Assembly: GCF_024159085.1 (NCBI RefSeq) | Contig: NZ_JAMZDE010000006.1 | Coordinates: forward strand, 62,001 to 126,000 | DNA length: 64,000 nucleotides | Source of the DNA: Idiomarina rhizosphaerae | Lineage (GTDB): Bacteria; Pseudomonadota; Gammaproteobacteria; Enterobacterales; Alteromonadaceae | Reading direction: 5' to 3' | Shown here: in pieces, positions 8,987 through 17,367 of the stretch | Numbering within the stretch: the stretch's first letter is position 1 | Layout of the letters: every line of letters begins with the position of its first letter | Translations under genes and position numbers: made by a program | The notes under the pieces: model-generated | What the model was told of the DNA's origin: nothing | Seen by the model: only the letters and a program-made list of their open reading frames with translations | The model's database searches: none

Positions 8987-9370
8987 TTACCCAAATGGAC
9001 TGTCAAAAACGCTTCGGCGAACTGTTACGGCGACCGTTTTAGCATTAGCCACAGCTCCGGGTTTAGCCACCCGAACTTCAACGTTTTGTACTCCAAATTC
9101 ATTCAAAATGAGGCCGGCAACACCTTCCGCAACCGTTTCTATAAGCTGACGCGGTTTTTCAGTTACCCAGGCAGACACCCGTTCGCTCACCAGTGCATAA
9201 TCTAAAGCGTCATCGATATTGTCGGTGGTTGCCGCGCGCTGGTTGTCCCAGCTCATCTGAATATCCAGCACCAACTGCTGCTTTTTTTCTTTTTCCCAGT
9301 CATAGACACCAATGATGGTCTCTACGGTTAAGCCTTCAATGCTAACGACATCAATATCTGCTTGTTCCAT
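8987..9370 (-). CDS. folB: Dihydroneopterin aldolase
   Basis: FolB cleaves dihydroneopterin to 6-hydroxymethyldihydropterin, the substrate of the next gene product FolK. The family marks are IEGLTVETIIGVYDWE near the N-terminus, SWDNQRAA, and the C-terminal VEVRVAKPGAV. The ATG at 9370 gives 127 residues. An alternative TTG at 9397 would add nine residues with no homology and no better ribosome site. Divergent plsY begins 97 bases away. Confidence 0.93.
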   Translation of the reverse strand: MEQADIDVVSIEGLTVETIIGVYDWEKEKKQQLVLDIQMSWDNQRAATTDNIDDALDYALVSERVSAWVTEKPRQLIETVAEGVAGLILNEFGVQNVEVRVAKPGAVANAKTVAVTVRRSVFDSPFG

Positions 9371-9467
9371 TTGTGTTAACCCGTGGTAATTGCCCAAAAA
9401 ACCGCTTATTCTAGGGGCATTGACTTTTAATCGCAGTCTACCTTAATCAACGAGGGATTCGTACCCC

Positions 9468-10058
9468 ATGACAGCGCTTACTTTACTGATGATACTTTCA
9501 GCCTACCTTCTGGGCTCTATCAGTAGCGCTGTGGTTATCTGCCGACTTTGGGGCTTACCTGACCCGCGCAAAGAAGGCTCGGGCAACCCCGGAACAACCA
9601 ATGTTTACCGGGTTGGCGGGAAAATCCCTGCGTTATTAACCCTATGGTTTGATGTTTTAAAAGGTATGGTTCCGGTCTGGGGGTCTTATTTTTTAGGTAT
9701 AGAGCCGTTTTTCCTGGGCCTAATTGCTGTTGCTGCCTGTCTTGGCCACATTTTCCCGCTCTACTTCCATTTTCGTGGCGGCAAAGCAGTTGCTACCGCA
9801 TTAGGGGCTATGTTTCCGGTAGCCTGGGAGATGGCTTTGCTGCTTATTGCAACCTGGTTACTGGTTTTCCGTATAAGCCGGGTATCTTCTTTAGCGGCTT
9901 TAGTAACCGTTTGCCTGGCACCCTTTTATGCCTATTGGATAAAACCCCAATACACGGTGCCGGTTATTATGATTTCACTATTGATACTATGGCGTCACCA
10001 GGCCAATATTTTACGTTTGACCTCCGGCGAAGAAAAAGCCTTTAAACGGCGTCGCTAA
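9468..10058 (+). CDS. plsY: Acyl-phosphate:glycerol-3-phosphate acyltransferase PlsY
   Basis: PlsY is an inner-membrane enzyme that acylates glycerol-3-phosphate from acyl-phosphate in the first step of phospholipid synthesis. It has the three conserved loops: [13 protein letters not shown] followed by [15 protein letters not shown], then [19 protein letters not shown], and the C-terminal [14 protein letters not shown]. Several hydrophobic helices fill its 196 residues. Its end overlaps the convergent tsaD end by 17 bases. Confidence 0.96.
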   Translation: MTALTLLMILSAYLLGSISSAVVICRLWGLPDPRKEGSGNPGTTNVYRVGGKIPALLTLWFDVLKGMVPVWGSYFLGIEPFFLGLIAVAACLGHIFPLYFHFRGGKAVATALGAMFPVAWEMALLLIATWLLVFRISRVSSLAALVTVCLAPFYAYWIKPQYTVPVIMISLLILWRHQANILRLTSGEEKAFKRRR

Positions 10059-11076
10059 TATTCGCCATCGGTTTCAAATCTGTCATCGGCCATCTTGGAT
10101 GTGTTTTTACTGCCAATGACTCACGTTCCCCCGCTTGTAAACGCAGAGCGCCAGCTAAGGCGATCATTGCGCCGTTGTCGGTACAAAATTCCGTGCGGGG
10201 ATAAAACACCTGACCCTTCTGTTTTTCTAGTAAAACTTCAAGTTTTGCGCGTAAATGCTTATTGGCACTAACACCACCGGCAACGACCAAACGCTTGTAG
10301 CCGGTTTCTTTTAGCGCCCGGCGACATTTAATCACCAGCGTATCAACCACCGCATCTTCAAATGCCCGCGCAATATCCGCCAGGGTCTGCTCATCACTGT
10401 CATTAGCAGCCAAAGTGTTGGCCGCGGAAGTTTTCAAACCACTGAAGGAAAAGTTAAGGCCAGGCCTGTCTGTCATTGGTCTGGGAAAGGTAAAGCGGTC
10501 GCTGTTGCCCTGTTCAGCCAAAGCCGCCAGTCGCGGTCCTCCCGGATAATCCAGCCCCATTAGTTTGGCGGTTTTATCAAAAGCTTCACCGGCGGCATCG
10601 TCTACTGATTCGCCCAGTAACTGGTATCCGCCTATACCTTTTACTTGTACCAGTTGAGTATGCCCACCTGATACAAGCAAAGCGACAAAAGGAAATTCGG
10701 GCTGGTTTTCTTCCAGCATGGGCGCCAGCAAATGGCCTTCCATATGGTGAACCCCAACCGCCGGTAGGTTCCAGCCAAAAGCCAGGCTGCGGCCGATGCA
10801 GGCACCAACTAACAACGCACCAACTAATCCCGGACCCATAGTATAGGCAATGCCATCCAGTTGTTGATGTGTGATACCCGCTTCTTTTAGAGCAGCTTTA
10901 ATCAGCGGTAGGGTTTTACGTACGTGGTCACGAGATGCCAGTTCAGGTACAACGCCACCATAGTCAGCGTGCAGTTTCACCTGCGAATACAACTGGTGTG
11001 CTAATAAGCCCTTTTCGGTGTCGTACACCGCAACGCCAGTTTCGTCACAAGACGTTTCAATACCCAATACCCGCAT
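10042..11076 (-). CDS. tsaD: tRNA threonylcarbamoyl transferase subunit TsaD
   Basis: TsaD, with TsaB and TsaE, places threonylcarbamoyl on A37 of tRNAs reading ANN codons. The 344-residue protein starts at the ATG that gives [16 protein letters not shown]; an upstream TTG at 11088 is less likely. Metal ligands are visible in [10 protein letters not shown], followed by VSGGHTQLV, the PGGPRLA loop and [10 protein letters not shown]. In many relatives tsaD is divergent from rpsU-dnaG-rpoD. Here its divergent neighbour is a lipoprotein amidase. Confidence 0.97.
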   Translation of the reverse strand: MRVLGIETSCDETGVAVYDTEKGLLAHQLYSQVKLHADYGGVVPELASRDHVRKTLPLIKAALKEAGITHQQLDGIAYTMGPGLVGALLVGACIGRSLAFGWNLPAVGVHHMEGHLLAPMLEENQPEFPFVALLVSGGHTQLVQVKGIGGYQLLGESVDDAAGEAFDKTAKLMGLDYPGGPRLAALAEQGNSDRFTFPRPMTDRPGLNFSFSGLKTSAANTLAANDSDEQTLADIARAFEDAVVDTLVIKCRRALKETGYKRLVVAGGVSANKHLRAKLEVLLEKQKGQVFYPRTEFCTDNGAMIALAGALRLQAGERESLAVKTHPRWPMTDLKPMANISDAV

Positions 11077-11203
11077 AGTACTAACCAATTCTGCTATTTA
11101 CCGACAATTGACGCTATTTTACCTGATTTTCATTCTCATGACTCGCCTTACAGGAAAAGTTATGCCACTTTATAAAAAACATAAAAACAACAAAGGCTTT
11201 AGC

Positions 11204-12760
11204 ATGAGACAACTCTTTGCATTTCTATTTATTCTGACCTTATCGGCCTGTCAGACATCACCGACAGAGCAGCACAAGTTTTCCTGGCAGGACGCCTCTG
11301 TTATCGAATTGCAAAACGCCATGACCAATGGTGATTTAAGCGCCGAACAACTCACACAATATTACCTGCAGCGTATCAATACTCATAATCGTCAGGGTGC
11401 TAACTTGCGAGCGGTAAACAGCGTAAATAAGAACGCTCTGACAGATGCTAGACGGCTTGATGAGGAACGCGAACAAGGCAAGATTCGCGGTCCATTACAC
11501 GGTATTCCTGTTCTTTTAAAAGACAACATTGATACCGCCGACGGTATGGCAAATACCGGGGGTTCATTATTGTTCGCAGAAAACTACCCGGAAGATGATG
11601 CATTTCTTGTACAACAACTACGTGATGCCGGCGCTATTATTCTAGGTAAGGCCAACTTAAGTGAGTGGGCGAATTTTCGTTCGACCCGCTCGAGCTCGGG
11701 CTGGAGTGCTATCGGTGGTCAGGCGGTCAATCCGTACGACACAACTCGTTCCACTTGTGGCTCCAGTGCAGGTTCCGCTACCGCCGTTGCTGCCGATTTA
11801 GTCGCACTTGCGGTAGGTACCGAAACCGACGGCTCGCTAACCTGTCCGGCCGCGGTTAATGGTATAGTTACCATCAAGCCTACGCTGGGCCTTATCAGTC
11901 GTGATGGCATCATTCCTATTGCACACAGCCAGGATACCGCAGGCCCGATGGCCCGTAGCGTAGCCGGAGCCACCTTAATGCTGGATGCGATGCAAGCTTA
12001 CGATCCGGATGACCCCGCGGGCTATCGTACTGAAACGAATTTTGCTTCGCATTTAAAAACAGACGGACTCAAAGGCAAGCGTATTGGTGTGGTTCGCAAC
12101 TTAATGGGTTATAACGAATTACTAGACCAACAGTTCGAACAACAACTTTCGGTTTTGAAAGCTCAGGAAGCTGAAATTGTTGACGTTGAGATGGCAACCT
12201 ACGGTGAATATGGCGGTGATGAATTTACCGTGCTGCTGTATGAGTTTAAACAGGATATGGCGGCTTACCTGAGCAGCACGAATCTGCCCTATAACAATTT
12301 AAGCGATATGATAGCGGCAAATAATGAATTGCCTGAGCAGGAATTGTCACTATTTGGTCAGGAACTTTTTGAAATGGCAGAGGCTCAGGATGACGAAGCC
12401 GCTTACCAGAAAGCGTTGGCCAAAAGTAAAAAACTGGCGGGTAAAGAAGGCATCGATGCCATGCTTCAGGAGAACAATATCGACCTACTAATAGCTCCGA
12501 CAACAAGCCCAGCCTGGAAAATTGATCACGTAATTGGCGACAACTATTCAGGCTCGGCCAGTTCACCGGCGGCCGTTGCCGGATATCCGCACATATCAGT
12601 GCCAATGGGTTATATCCAAATTGGAGACGAACCCGCCCTACCGGTAGGTATCAGCTTCTTTGGTGCCGCACGCTCTGAGGCCACGCTCATAGAAGCGGCA
12701 TTCGCCTACGAACAAGCGACAAAACACCGTAAACCACCTAATCTGGTTGTAACTGACTAA
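11204..12760 (+). CDS. Amidase-signature family hydrolase, predicted lipoprotein
   Basis: This belongs to the amidase signature family, which hydrolyses amides with a Ser-cisSer-Lys triad. The Lys is in HGIPVLLKDNID, and the serines are in GSSAGSATAV and GTETDGSLTCPA. The start at 11204 gives MRQLFAFLFILTLSACQTS, a lipoprotein signal peptide with an LSAC lipobox, so the enzyme is probably anchored on the periplasmic side. An ATG at 11162 with its own AGGA is a second possible start, giving a long basic leader. The 518-residue length fits Gram-negative exported amidases. The substrate is unknown; a peptide amide or other exogenous amide is plausible. It overlaps the convergent PhoD-like gene by 23 bases. 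Confidence 0.85.
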   Translation: MRQLFAFLFILTLSACQTSPTEQHKFSWQDASVIELQNAMTNGDLSAEQLTQYYLQRINTHNRQGANLRAVNSVNKNALTDARRLDEEREQGKIRGPLHGIPVLLKDNIDTADGMANTGGSLLFAENYPEDDAFLVQQLRDAGAIILGKANLSEWANFRSTRSSSGWSAIGGQAVNPYDTTRSTCGSSAGSATAVAADLVALAVGTETDGSLTCPAAVNGIVTIKPTLGLISRDGIIPIAHSQDTAGPMARSVAGATLMLDAMQAYDPDDPAGYRTETNFASHLKTDGLKGKRIGVVRNLMGYNELLDQQFEQQLSVLKAQEAEIVDVEMATYGEYGGDEFTVLLYEFKQDMAAYLSSTNLPYNNLSDMIAANNELPEQELSLFGQELFEMAEAQDDEAAYQKALAKSKKLAGKEGIDAMLQENNIDLLIAPTTSPAWKIDHVIGDNYSGSASSPAAVAGYPHISVPMGYIQIGDEPALPVGISFFGAARSEATLIEAAFAYEQATKHRKPPNLVVTD

Positions 12761-13778
12761 GGTTGAGTTTACGAGTATCGAGCGGCCGGCCGTCGACATC
12801 GCGGAGTGTTAGTTCCAGTTCCGGCTGCTCTTTCCAAATAACTTCAATTTGACCGTAACGGCTTTCAGCATAAGCCTCACCGTCGCGATAACTAGATGAG
12901 TAAGGCGTTTCACCATCAAAGTTAATGGACCCAGGCGTCACCTGCCAGAGCGGATAAGACAGGAATTCATCTGACTTAGCGAACTCGCCGAACAAGCGGT
13001 CACCACTGGCCAACAGTACCCCCGAAGGCTTCAATTCAGTCAGCAACTCTTTTAAACGTTTCTGTTCACGCAGATAAAGTGCCCAGCTGTCATAGCCGTT
13101 AGCAGGAGCTATGACTGGCGTAGAACTCATAATAATGCGGACTTCCGCGGGCTTTTGTAATTGCTCCGCAAGCCACTGCCACTGTTCATCACCCAGCAAA
13201 TCGCCCGTATTATTAGACTGATAGGGGCCTAGGTCAGCATTAAATCGGCGAGTCTGACGCTCTACCCAGCCCACCTGACTCAGTGGGTCACGGTTCCAGC
13301 GACCGTCCAGAACAATAACCTGCACGCGTTGCGGTTCATTACCAAAAATTACGCTCTTTGCAATACCATGACTTTGAAACAGCCGTTCCGAGGTTGCCGG
13401 CTCACGCCAAAAGGTCAGAAAGTGGTTGCGAACGGCATAGCGATTGGGGTTATCTTTTCCGCTCTTGCCATCCAGACTGTAATCGTTACGGTTCCAGACC
13501 GACATAACCGCAGAGTTGCGCCGCAGAACCCGTGGCCCGCGGTAACGGTTAAACACCTCATAAGCATCCAGTAAATCATCCATGTCACCGGCGTTCTCAT
13601 CGATAGTATCGCCCAGAAACACAAAGACTTCAGGCTGCGCATGATTAATAGCATCCCAGACTTCCTGTCGCTTGGTATGGTCAATGCAACAGCCAAAAGC
13701 CACTCGTGTTGTCTGCTGCGCGGGCGCACTAAACGCCACAGCCAACAGCAGAAGCAGCCAAACGCTCCGTATTAGCAT
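12738..13778 (-). CDS. Degenerate PhoD-like metallophosphatase, exported, probably not a normal phosphatase
   Basis: The 346-residue protein begins with a Sec-type signal peptide ending near SAPAQQ and then follows the PhoD-like fold block by block: VAFGCC, VFLGDTIDE, VIVLDGRWNRDPL, LLGDEQWQWLAEQL, SSTPVIAP and LWQVTPGSI. However, the usual WDDHDY motif reads WNRNDY (residues 95-100), and the usual SGDRH reads SGDRL (Leu262), so both signature histidines are gone. The first Cys and the GD of the first motif remain. It may have another activity or serve as a binding protein. It starts by a one-base TAATG overlap with the pilT stop, implying coupled translation. Confidence 0.75.
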   Translation of the reverse strand: MLIRSVWLLLLLAVAFSAPAQQTTRVAFGCCIDHTKRQEVWDAINHAQPEVFVFLGDTIDENAGDMDDLLDAYEVFNRYRGPRVLRRNSAVMSVWNRNDYSLDGKSGKDNPNRYAVRNHFLTFWREPATSERLFQSHGIAKSVIFGNEPQRVQVIVLDGRWNRDPLSQVGWVERQTRRFNADLGPYQSNNTGDLLGDEQWQWLAEQLQKPAEVRIIMSSTPVIAPANGYDSWALYLREQKRLKELLTELKPSGVLLASGDRLFGEFAKSDEFLSYPLWQVTPGSINFDGETPYSSSYRDGEAYAESRYGQIEVIWKEQPELELTLRDVDGRPLDTRKLNLSQLQPD

Positions 13779-14812
13779 TAGAAATCCTCTTTAGTCACCG
13801 CACAGCGGCGTGCCTCTTCTGCATCTATATCGCCACGAGCCAGTAATTTCTTGAGTGCCTGATCTAATGTTTGCATGCCCCGCTCTGCTCCAGTTTGAAT
13901 AGAGGAGTACATTTGCGCCACTTTGTCTTCTCGAATCAAGTTTTTAATAGCTGGCGATGACAGCATAATTTCATGTGCGGCAACACGACCACCGCCAACT
14001 CGTTTTAGCAAGCTCTGCGAGATAACCGCACGTAAAGATTCTGACAGCATGGAGCGGATCATCGGTTTATCATCGCCCGGAAATACGTCAATAATGCGGT
14101 CGATAGTTTTAGGTGCAGAAGTTGTATGCAAGGTACCTAAAACTAAATGCCCGGTTTCGGCTGCCGTCATAGCTAAACGGATGGTTTCTAAATCGCGCAT
14201 TTCACCCACCAGAATCACATCAGGATCTTCACGCAGTGCTGAGCGCAGGGCCGCACTGAAACTGCGAGTATCCCGATGAATTTCACGCTGGCTGACCAAG
14301 CTTTTCTGGTTATCGTGCACAAATTCAATAGGGTCTTCTATGGTCAAAATATGCAGCGCCCGGTTTTGGTTCAAATAATTAACCATGGCCGCTAGTGTGG
14401 TTGATTTACCCGAGCCGGTCGGTCCGGTTACTAACACTAACCCCCGGTTGGCACTGACAATGTCCTTAAATATTTCCGGAGCATCCAGTTGCTCTAAAGT
14501 GGTGACTTCGGCAGGTATCATACGAAAAGCGGCGGCAATGCCTTTGCGCTGGGTAAACACGTTGGCACGGAAACGCGCAACGCCTTCTATTTCAAAGGAA
14601 AAATCACACTCAAATTTTTCCTCGAACTCCTGCCACTGGCCTTTGGTCATCACCTCAAACAACATGTCTTTCAGCTCATCCGGCTGATGCTCGGGTTGAT
14701 TTAGCGGACGAATGTCCCCATCCACTCTAATCATAGGGACACTGCCGGAGGACAAATGTAAGTCCGAGGCATTTTGTTTCACACTGAAGGCCAGTAATTC
14801 GTTAACATTCAT
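13778..14812 (-). CDS. pilT: Type IV pilus twitching-motility ATPase PilT
   Basis: PilT is the hexameric retraction ATPase of type IV pili. The 344-residue protein has the N-terminal PAS-like domain (NASDLHLSSG, MIRVDGDI) and a RecA-like domain with Walker A GPTGSGKST, the Asp box ILTIEDPIEF, Walker B DPDVILVGEMRD and the His box GHLVLGTLHTT. The C-terminal helix carries the AARxxR-like AEEARR and VTKEDF ending. The ATG at 14812 matches the family start. It is divergent from yggS with 24 bases between, the same arrangement as yggR-yggS in E. coli. Confidence 0.95.
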   Translation of the reverse strand: MNVNELLAFSVKQNASDLHLSSGSVPMIRVDGDIRPLNQPEHQPDELKDMLFEVMTKGQWQEFEEKFECDFSFEIEGVARFRANVFTQRKGIAAAFRMIPAEVTTLEQLDAPEIFKDIVSANRGLVLVTGPTGSGKSTTLAAMVNYLNQNRALHILTIEDPIEFVHDNQKSLVSQREIHRDTRSFSAALRSALREDPDVILVGEMRDLETIRLAMTAAETGHLVLGTLHTTSAPKTIDRIIDVFPGDDKPMIRSMLSESLRAVISQSLLKRVGGGRVAAHEIMLSSPAIKNLIREDKVAQMYSSIQTGAERGMQTLDQALKKLLARGDIDAEEARRCAVTKEDF

Positions 14813-14836
14813 ATATCTTATCCCTGAATAAGTGAG

Positions 14837-15559
14837 ATGCCGGTGGCAATGACAACTAAGGTAGCAGAAAAGATAACAAATAATCTCGCGAAAATACGTC
14901 AGCAATTGCAGATTTTATCTGAAGAATCGCCACACCAGCAGTCGGTCAAATTGCTGGCGGTGAGTAAAAAACATTCTTTAGAAGCGATAAAAGCCGCTAT
15001 TGCCGCCGGGCAAATGCATTTTGGCGAAAACTATGTTCAGGAAGCCGTTGATAAAATTACTCAGCTAAAAGAACAAACTACTGAGCCGGTGCAGTGGCAT
15101 TTTATCGGCCCGGTTCAGTCGAACAAAACAAAAGACATAGCTCAGCACTTTGACTGGGTACAGAGCGTAGAGCGGGAAAAAATCGCTCGTCGTCTCAATG
15201 AGCAGCGCCCCGACGATTCGCAGCAGCTCAACCTGTTATTGCAGGTTAATATTGATGATGACGACAATAAATCGGGTTTAGCTCCCGAGCAGGTTGATGC
15301 TTTAGCGGAATACGTTATGAATTGCCCTAAACTAAAGTTACGCGGTTTAATGACTATTCTTAAAGCTGGGACAACAGAAGACGAACGGAAAAAAAGCTTT
15401 CAGCACATGTATAAGCTCTACCAACAGTTGCAGCAAACTTATGGCGAGCAAATTGATACCTTATCTATGGGTATGTCCGCTGATATGCGACAAGCGGTGC
15501 TTGAGGGTGCTAACATGGTACGTATTGGAACAGCAATTTTTGGAGAACGGGAGTCCTAA
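14837..15559 (+). CDS. yggS: Pyridoxal phosphate homeostasis protein YggS/PLPBP
   Basis: This PLP-binding protein of the PROSC family keeps free PLP and amino-acid pools in balance and has no known enzyme activity. Marks are LLAVSKKHS with the PLP Lys, FGENYVQEA, WHFIGPVQSNKTK, LRGLMTI and the C-terminal SMGMSADM phosphate-binding loop. A second ATG lies four codons in (14849). Its stop overlaps the proC start as TAATG, consistent with an operon. Confidence 0.95.
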   Translation: MPVAMTTKVAEKITNNLAKIRQQLQILSEESPHQQSVKLLAVSKKHSLEAIKAAIAAGQMHFGENYVQEAVDKITQLKEQTTEPVQWHFIGPVQSNKTKDIAQHFDWVQSVEREKIARRLNEQRPDDSQQLNLLLQVNIDDDDNKSGLAPEQVDALAEYVMNCPKLKLRGLMTILKAGTTEDERKKSFQHMYKLYQQLQQTYGEQIDTLSMGMSADMRQAVLEGANMVRIGTAIFGERES

Positions 15560-16383
15560 TGAACGACATTCGGAATATTGCCTTTATTGGCGCAGGAAAC
15601 ATGACACAAAGCATTGTCGGCGGTATGTGCAAAAGCGGTTACCCTGCTGACAAAGTCTGGGTCAGCAACCCCAGTGACGCCAAGTTAGAAAAAATGAAGT
15701 CCGAACTGGGTGTGAACACCAGCAACGATAATCTGGAAGTGGTGAATAACGCTGATGCTATCGTACTGTCGGTTAAACCTCAGTTAATGGCAGAAGTTTG
15801 TGCTCACTTACGTGAAAACGTGCACAATCTGACTGACAAGCTCATTATCACCATTGCTGCAGGTATCCGTATTCCTAAGTATCGCGAGTATTTAGGCGAA
15901 AACATCCGTATTATCCGGGTTATGCCAAATACGCCGTCACTGGTAGGCCAGGGCATGTCAGGTTTAGTCACAGATGACTCTGTTGACGAAGCGGATAAAA
16001 ACTTTGTAACCGAAGCCTTTAATGGCGTAGGTGAAACACTCTGGGTTAGTGACGAAGATCAACTCGATATTCTTGGCGCCGTAGCAGGCAGCGGACCAGC
16101 TTACTTTTTCGAGTTTATGGACAGCCTGGCAAAAGCCGCGACTGAGCTTGGTTTTGATGCAGAAAAAGCGCGCGCTATGGTTCAGCAAACCTGCTTAGGT
16201 GCCGCTCAAATGGCCAAGGAAAGTGAATTGTCGCTGGAAGACTTGCGCAAACAAGTCACCAGTAAAGGCGGCTCCACGGCTAAGGGTGTTGAAGCTTATC
16301 AAGACTCAGACTTACACGGTATTTCGGAAAAAGCGGTAAAAGCCGCCGTTAACCGTAATCAGGAAATGGCGAAACTCTTTTAG
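15559..16383 (+). CDS. proC: Pyrroline-5-carboxylate reductase
   Basis: ProC performs the last step of proline synthesis, reducing pyrroline-5-carboxylate with NADPH. The N-terminal Rossmann motif is FIGAGNMTQSIVGG, followed by VKPQ, RVMPNTPSLVGQGMSGL, and the C-terminal QTCLGAAQMA and SKGGSTAKGVEA motifs. It is 274 residues, the usual length. Together with proB and proA later in the window, all three steps of proline synthesis are present, as well as PutA for degradation. Confidence 0.97.
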   Translation: MNDIRNIAFIGAGNMTQSIVGGMCKSGYPADKVWVSNPSDAKLEKMKSELGVNTSNDNLEVVNNADAIVLSVKPQLMAEVCAHLRENVHNLTDKLIITIAAGIRIPKYREYLGENIRIIRVMPNTPSLVGQGMSGLVTDDSVDEADKNFVTEAFNGVGETLWVSDEDQLDILGAVAGSGPAYFFEFMDSLAKAATELGFDAEKARAMVQQTCLGAAQMAKESELSLEDLRKQVTSKGGSTAKGVEAYQDSDLHGISEKAVKAAVNRNQEMAKLF

Positions 16384-16391
16384 GAGTCATT

Positions 16392-16919
16392 ATGAATAAC
16401 GCCCTTACATTTTTAGTCGCAACCATAATTGACCTGTATTTGGTCATAGTACTTTTGCGACTATGGATGCAGTTAACTCAAGCTGACTTTTACAACCCGG
16501 TCAGCCAGTTTGTTTATAAGGCAACCCAGCCTGTAGTGGGTCCGCTGCGAAGCTTTATGCCAATGCTGGGCAAGCTGGACACAGCTAGCTTAATTTTTGC
16601 ATTGGCATTAGGCATGCTGAAAGTAGCGGCTCTGGTCTGGCTTAACAATTTAGTTGTCGACCCGCTGGTGATTGTTATTCAGGGAATATTAACGGCTGTA
16701 AGCAGTTTGCTGTCAATGTTGTTCTGGGTACTGGTTATTCGGGCAATACTCAGCTGGTTCTCACAGGGGTACAACCCGGTAGAAGCCATGCTACACCAAA
16801 TCACAGAGCCGTTATTAGCGCCTGTACGTAAAATTCTTCCTCCAATTGGAGGCTTAGATTTATCGGTACTGGTTGTCATTATTGCACTGCAATTTTTACG
16901 CATATTAATTGGTGTTTAA
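16392..16919 (+). CDS. yggT: YggT family membrane protein
   Basis: An inner-membrane protein with two copies of the YGGT domain, each with the pattern LRLWMQ...NPVSQFVYKATQPVVGPLR and LSWF...NPVEAMLHQITEPLLAPVRK. The family is linked to osmotic or ion tolerance and is almost always near yggS and proC. It follows proC by eight bases. Confidence 0.92.
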   Translation: MNNALTFLVATIIDLYLVIVLLRLWMQLTQADFYNPVSQFVYKATQPVVGPLRSFMPMLGKLDTASLIFALALGMLKVAALVWLNNLVVDPLVIVIQGILTAVSSLLSMLFWVLVIRAILSWFSQGYNPVEAMLHQITEPLLAPVRKILPPIGGLDLSVLVVIIALQFLRILIGV

Positions 16920-16942
16920 AGCTACTGGTGGAGGAAAAAGTG

Positions 16943-17365
16943 ATGAGTAAAACATTCTTTGTTAAAACAGTAATGACTATGTCTTTGCTATTTTCAGGCA
17001 TTGTTATGGCCGAACAGAAAGAGACGCTCGGCGACTGGGATGTTCACTACAGCGCTTTTAACTCCACCTCTTTATCTCCCGCTATTGCGACGCAATACGA
17101 CTTAACCCGTAGTGCATCGAAAGGCGTTATCAATATTGCGGTATTGGATAAAAAGACTCAAAAAGCGCAAACACCAGAAGTAACAGGGCAAGTGGTTAAT
17201 CCGCTGGGACAAATACAGGAGCTCGATTTTCAACAGGTGACTGAAGGTGATGCCAGTTATTACCTGGCTCAGTTTGAGCACTCTAATGCCGAAACCCTGC
17301 GTTTTACCATTCAGGTTGGTGAACATCAGTTTAAATTTAACCAGGAGTTCTGGTTAAACGATTAG
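16943..17365 (+). CDS. DUF4426 family exported protein
   Basis: The 140-residue protein starts with a signal peptide (FFVKTVMTMSLLFSGIVMA) and continues as a small beta-rich domain with GDWDVHYSAFNST and the ending FKFNQEFWLND. It matches the DUF4426 proteins found after yggT in marine gammaproteobacteria, whose function is unknown. The ATG at 16943 is preferred because GGAGG lies about ten bases upstream; a GTG at 16928 in the same frame overlaps that site. Confidence 0.8.
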   Translation: MSKTFFVKTVMTMSLLFSGIVMAEQKETLGDWDVHYSAFNSTSLSPAIATQYDLTRSASKGVINIAVLDKKTQKAQTPEVTGQVVNPLGQIQELDFQQVTEGDASYYLAQFEHSNAETLRFTIQVGEHQFKFNQEFWLND

Positions 17366-17367
17366 CT

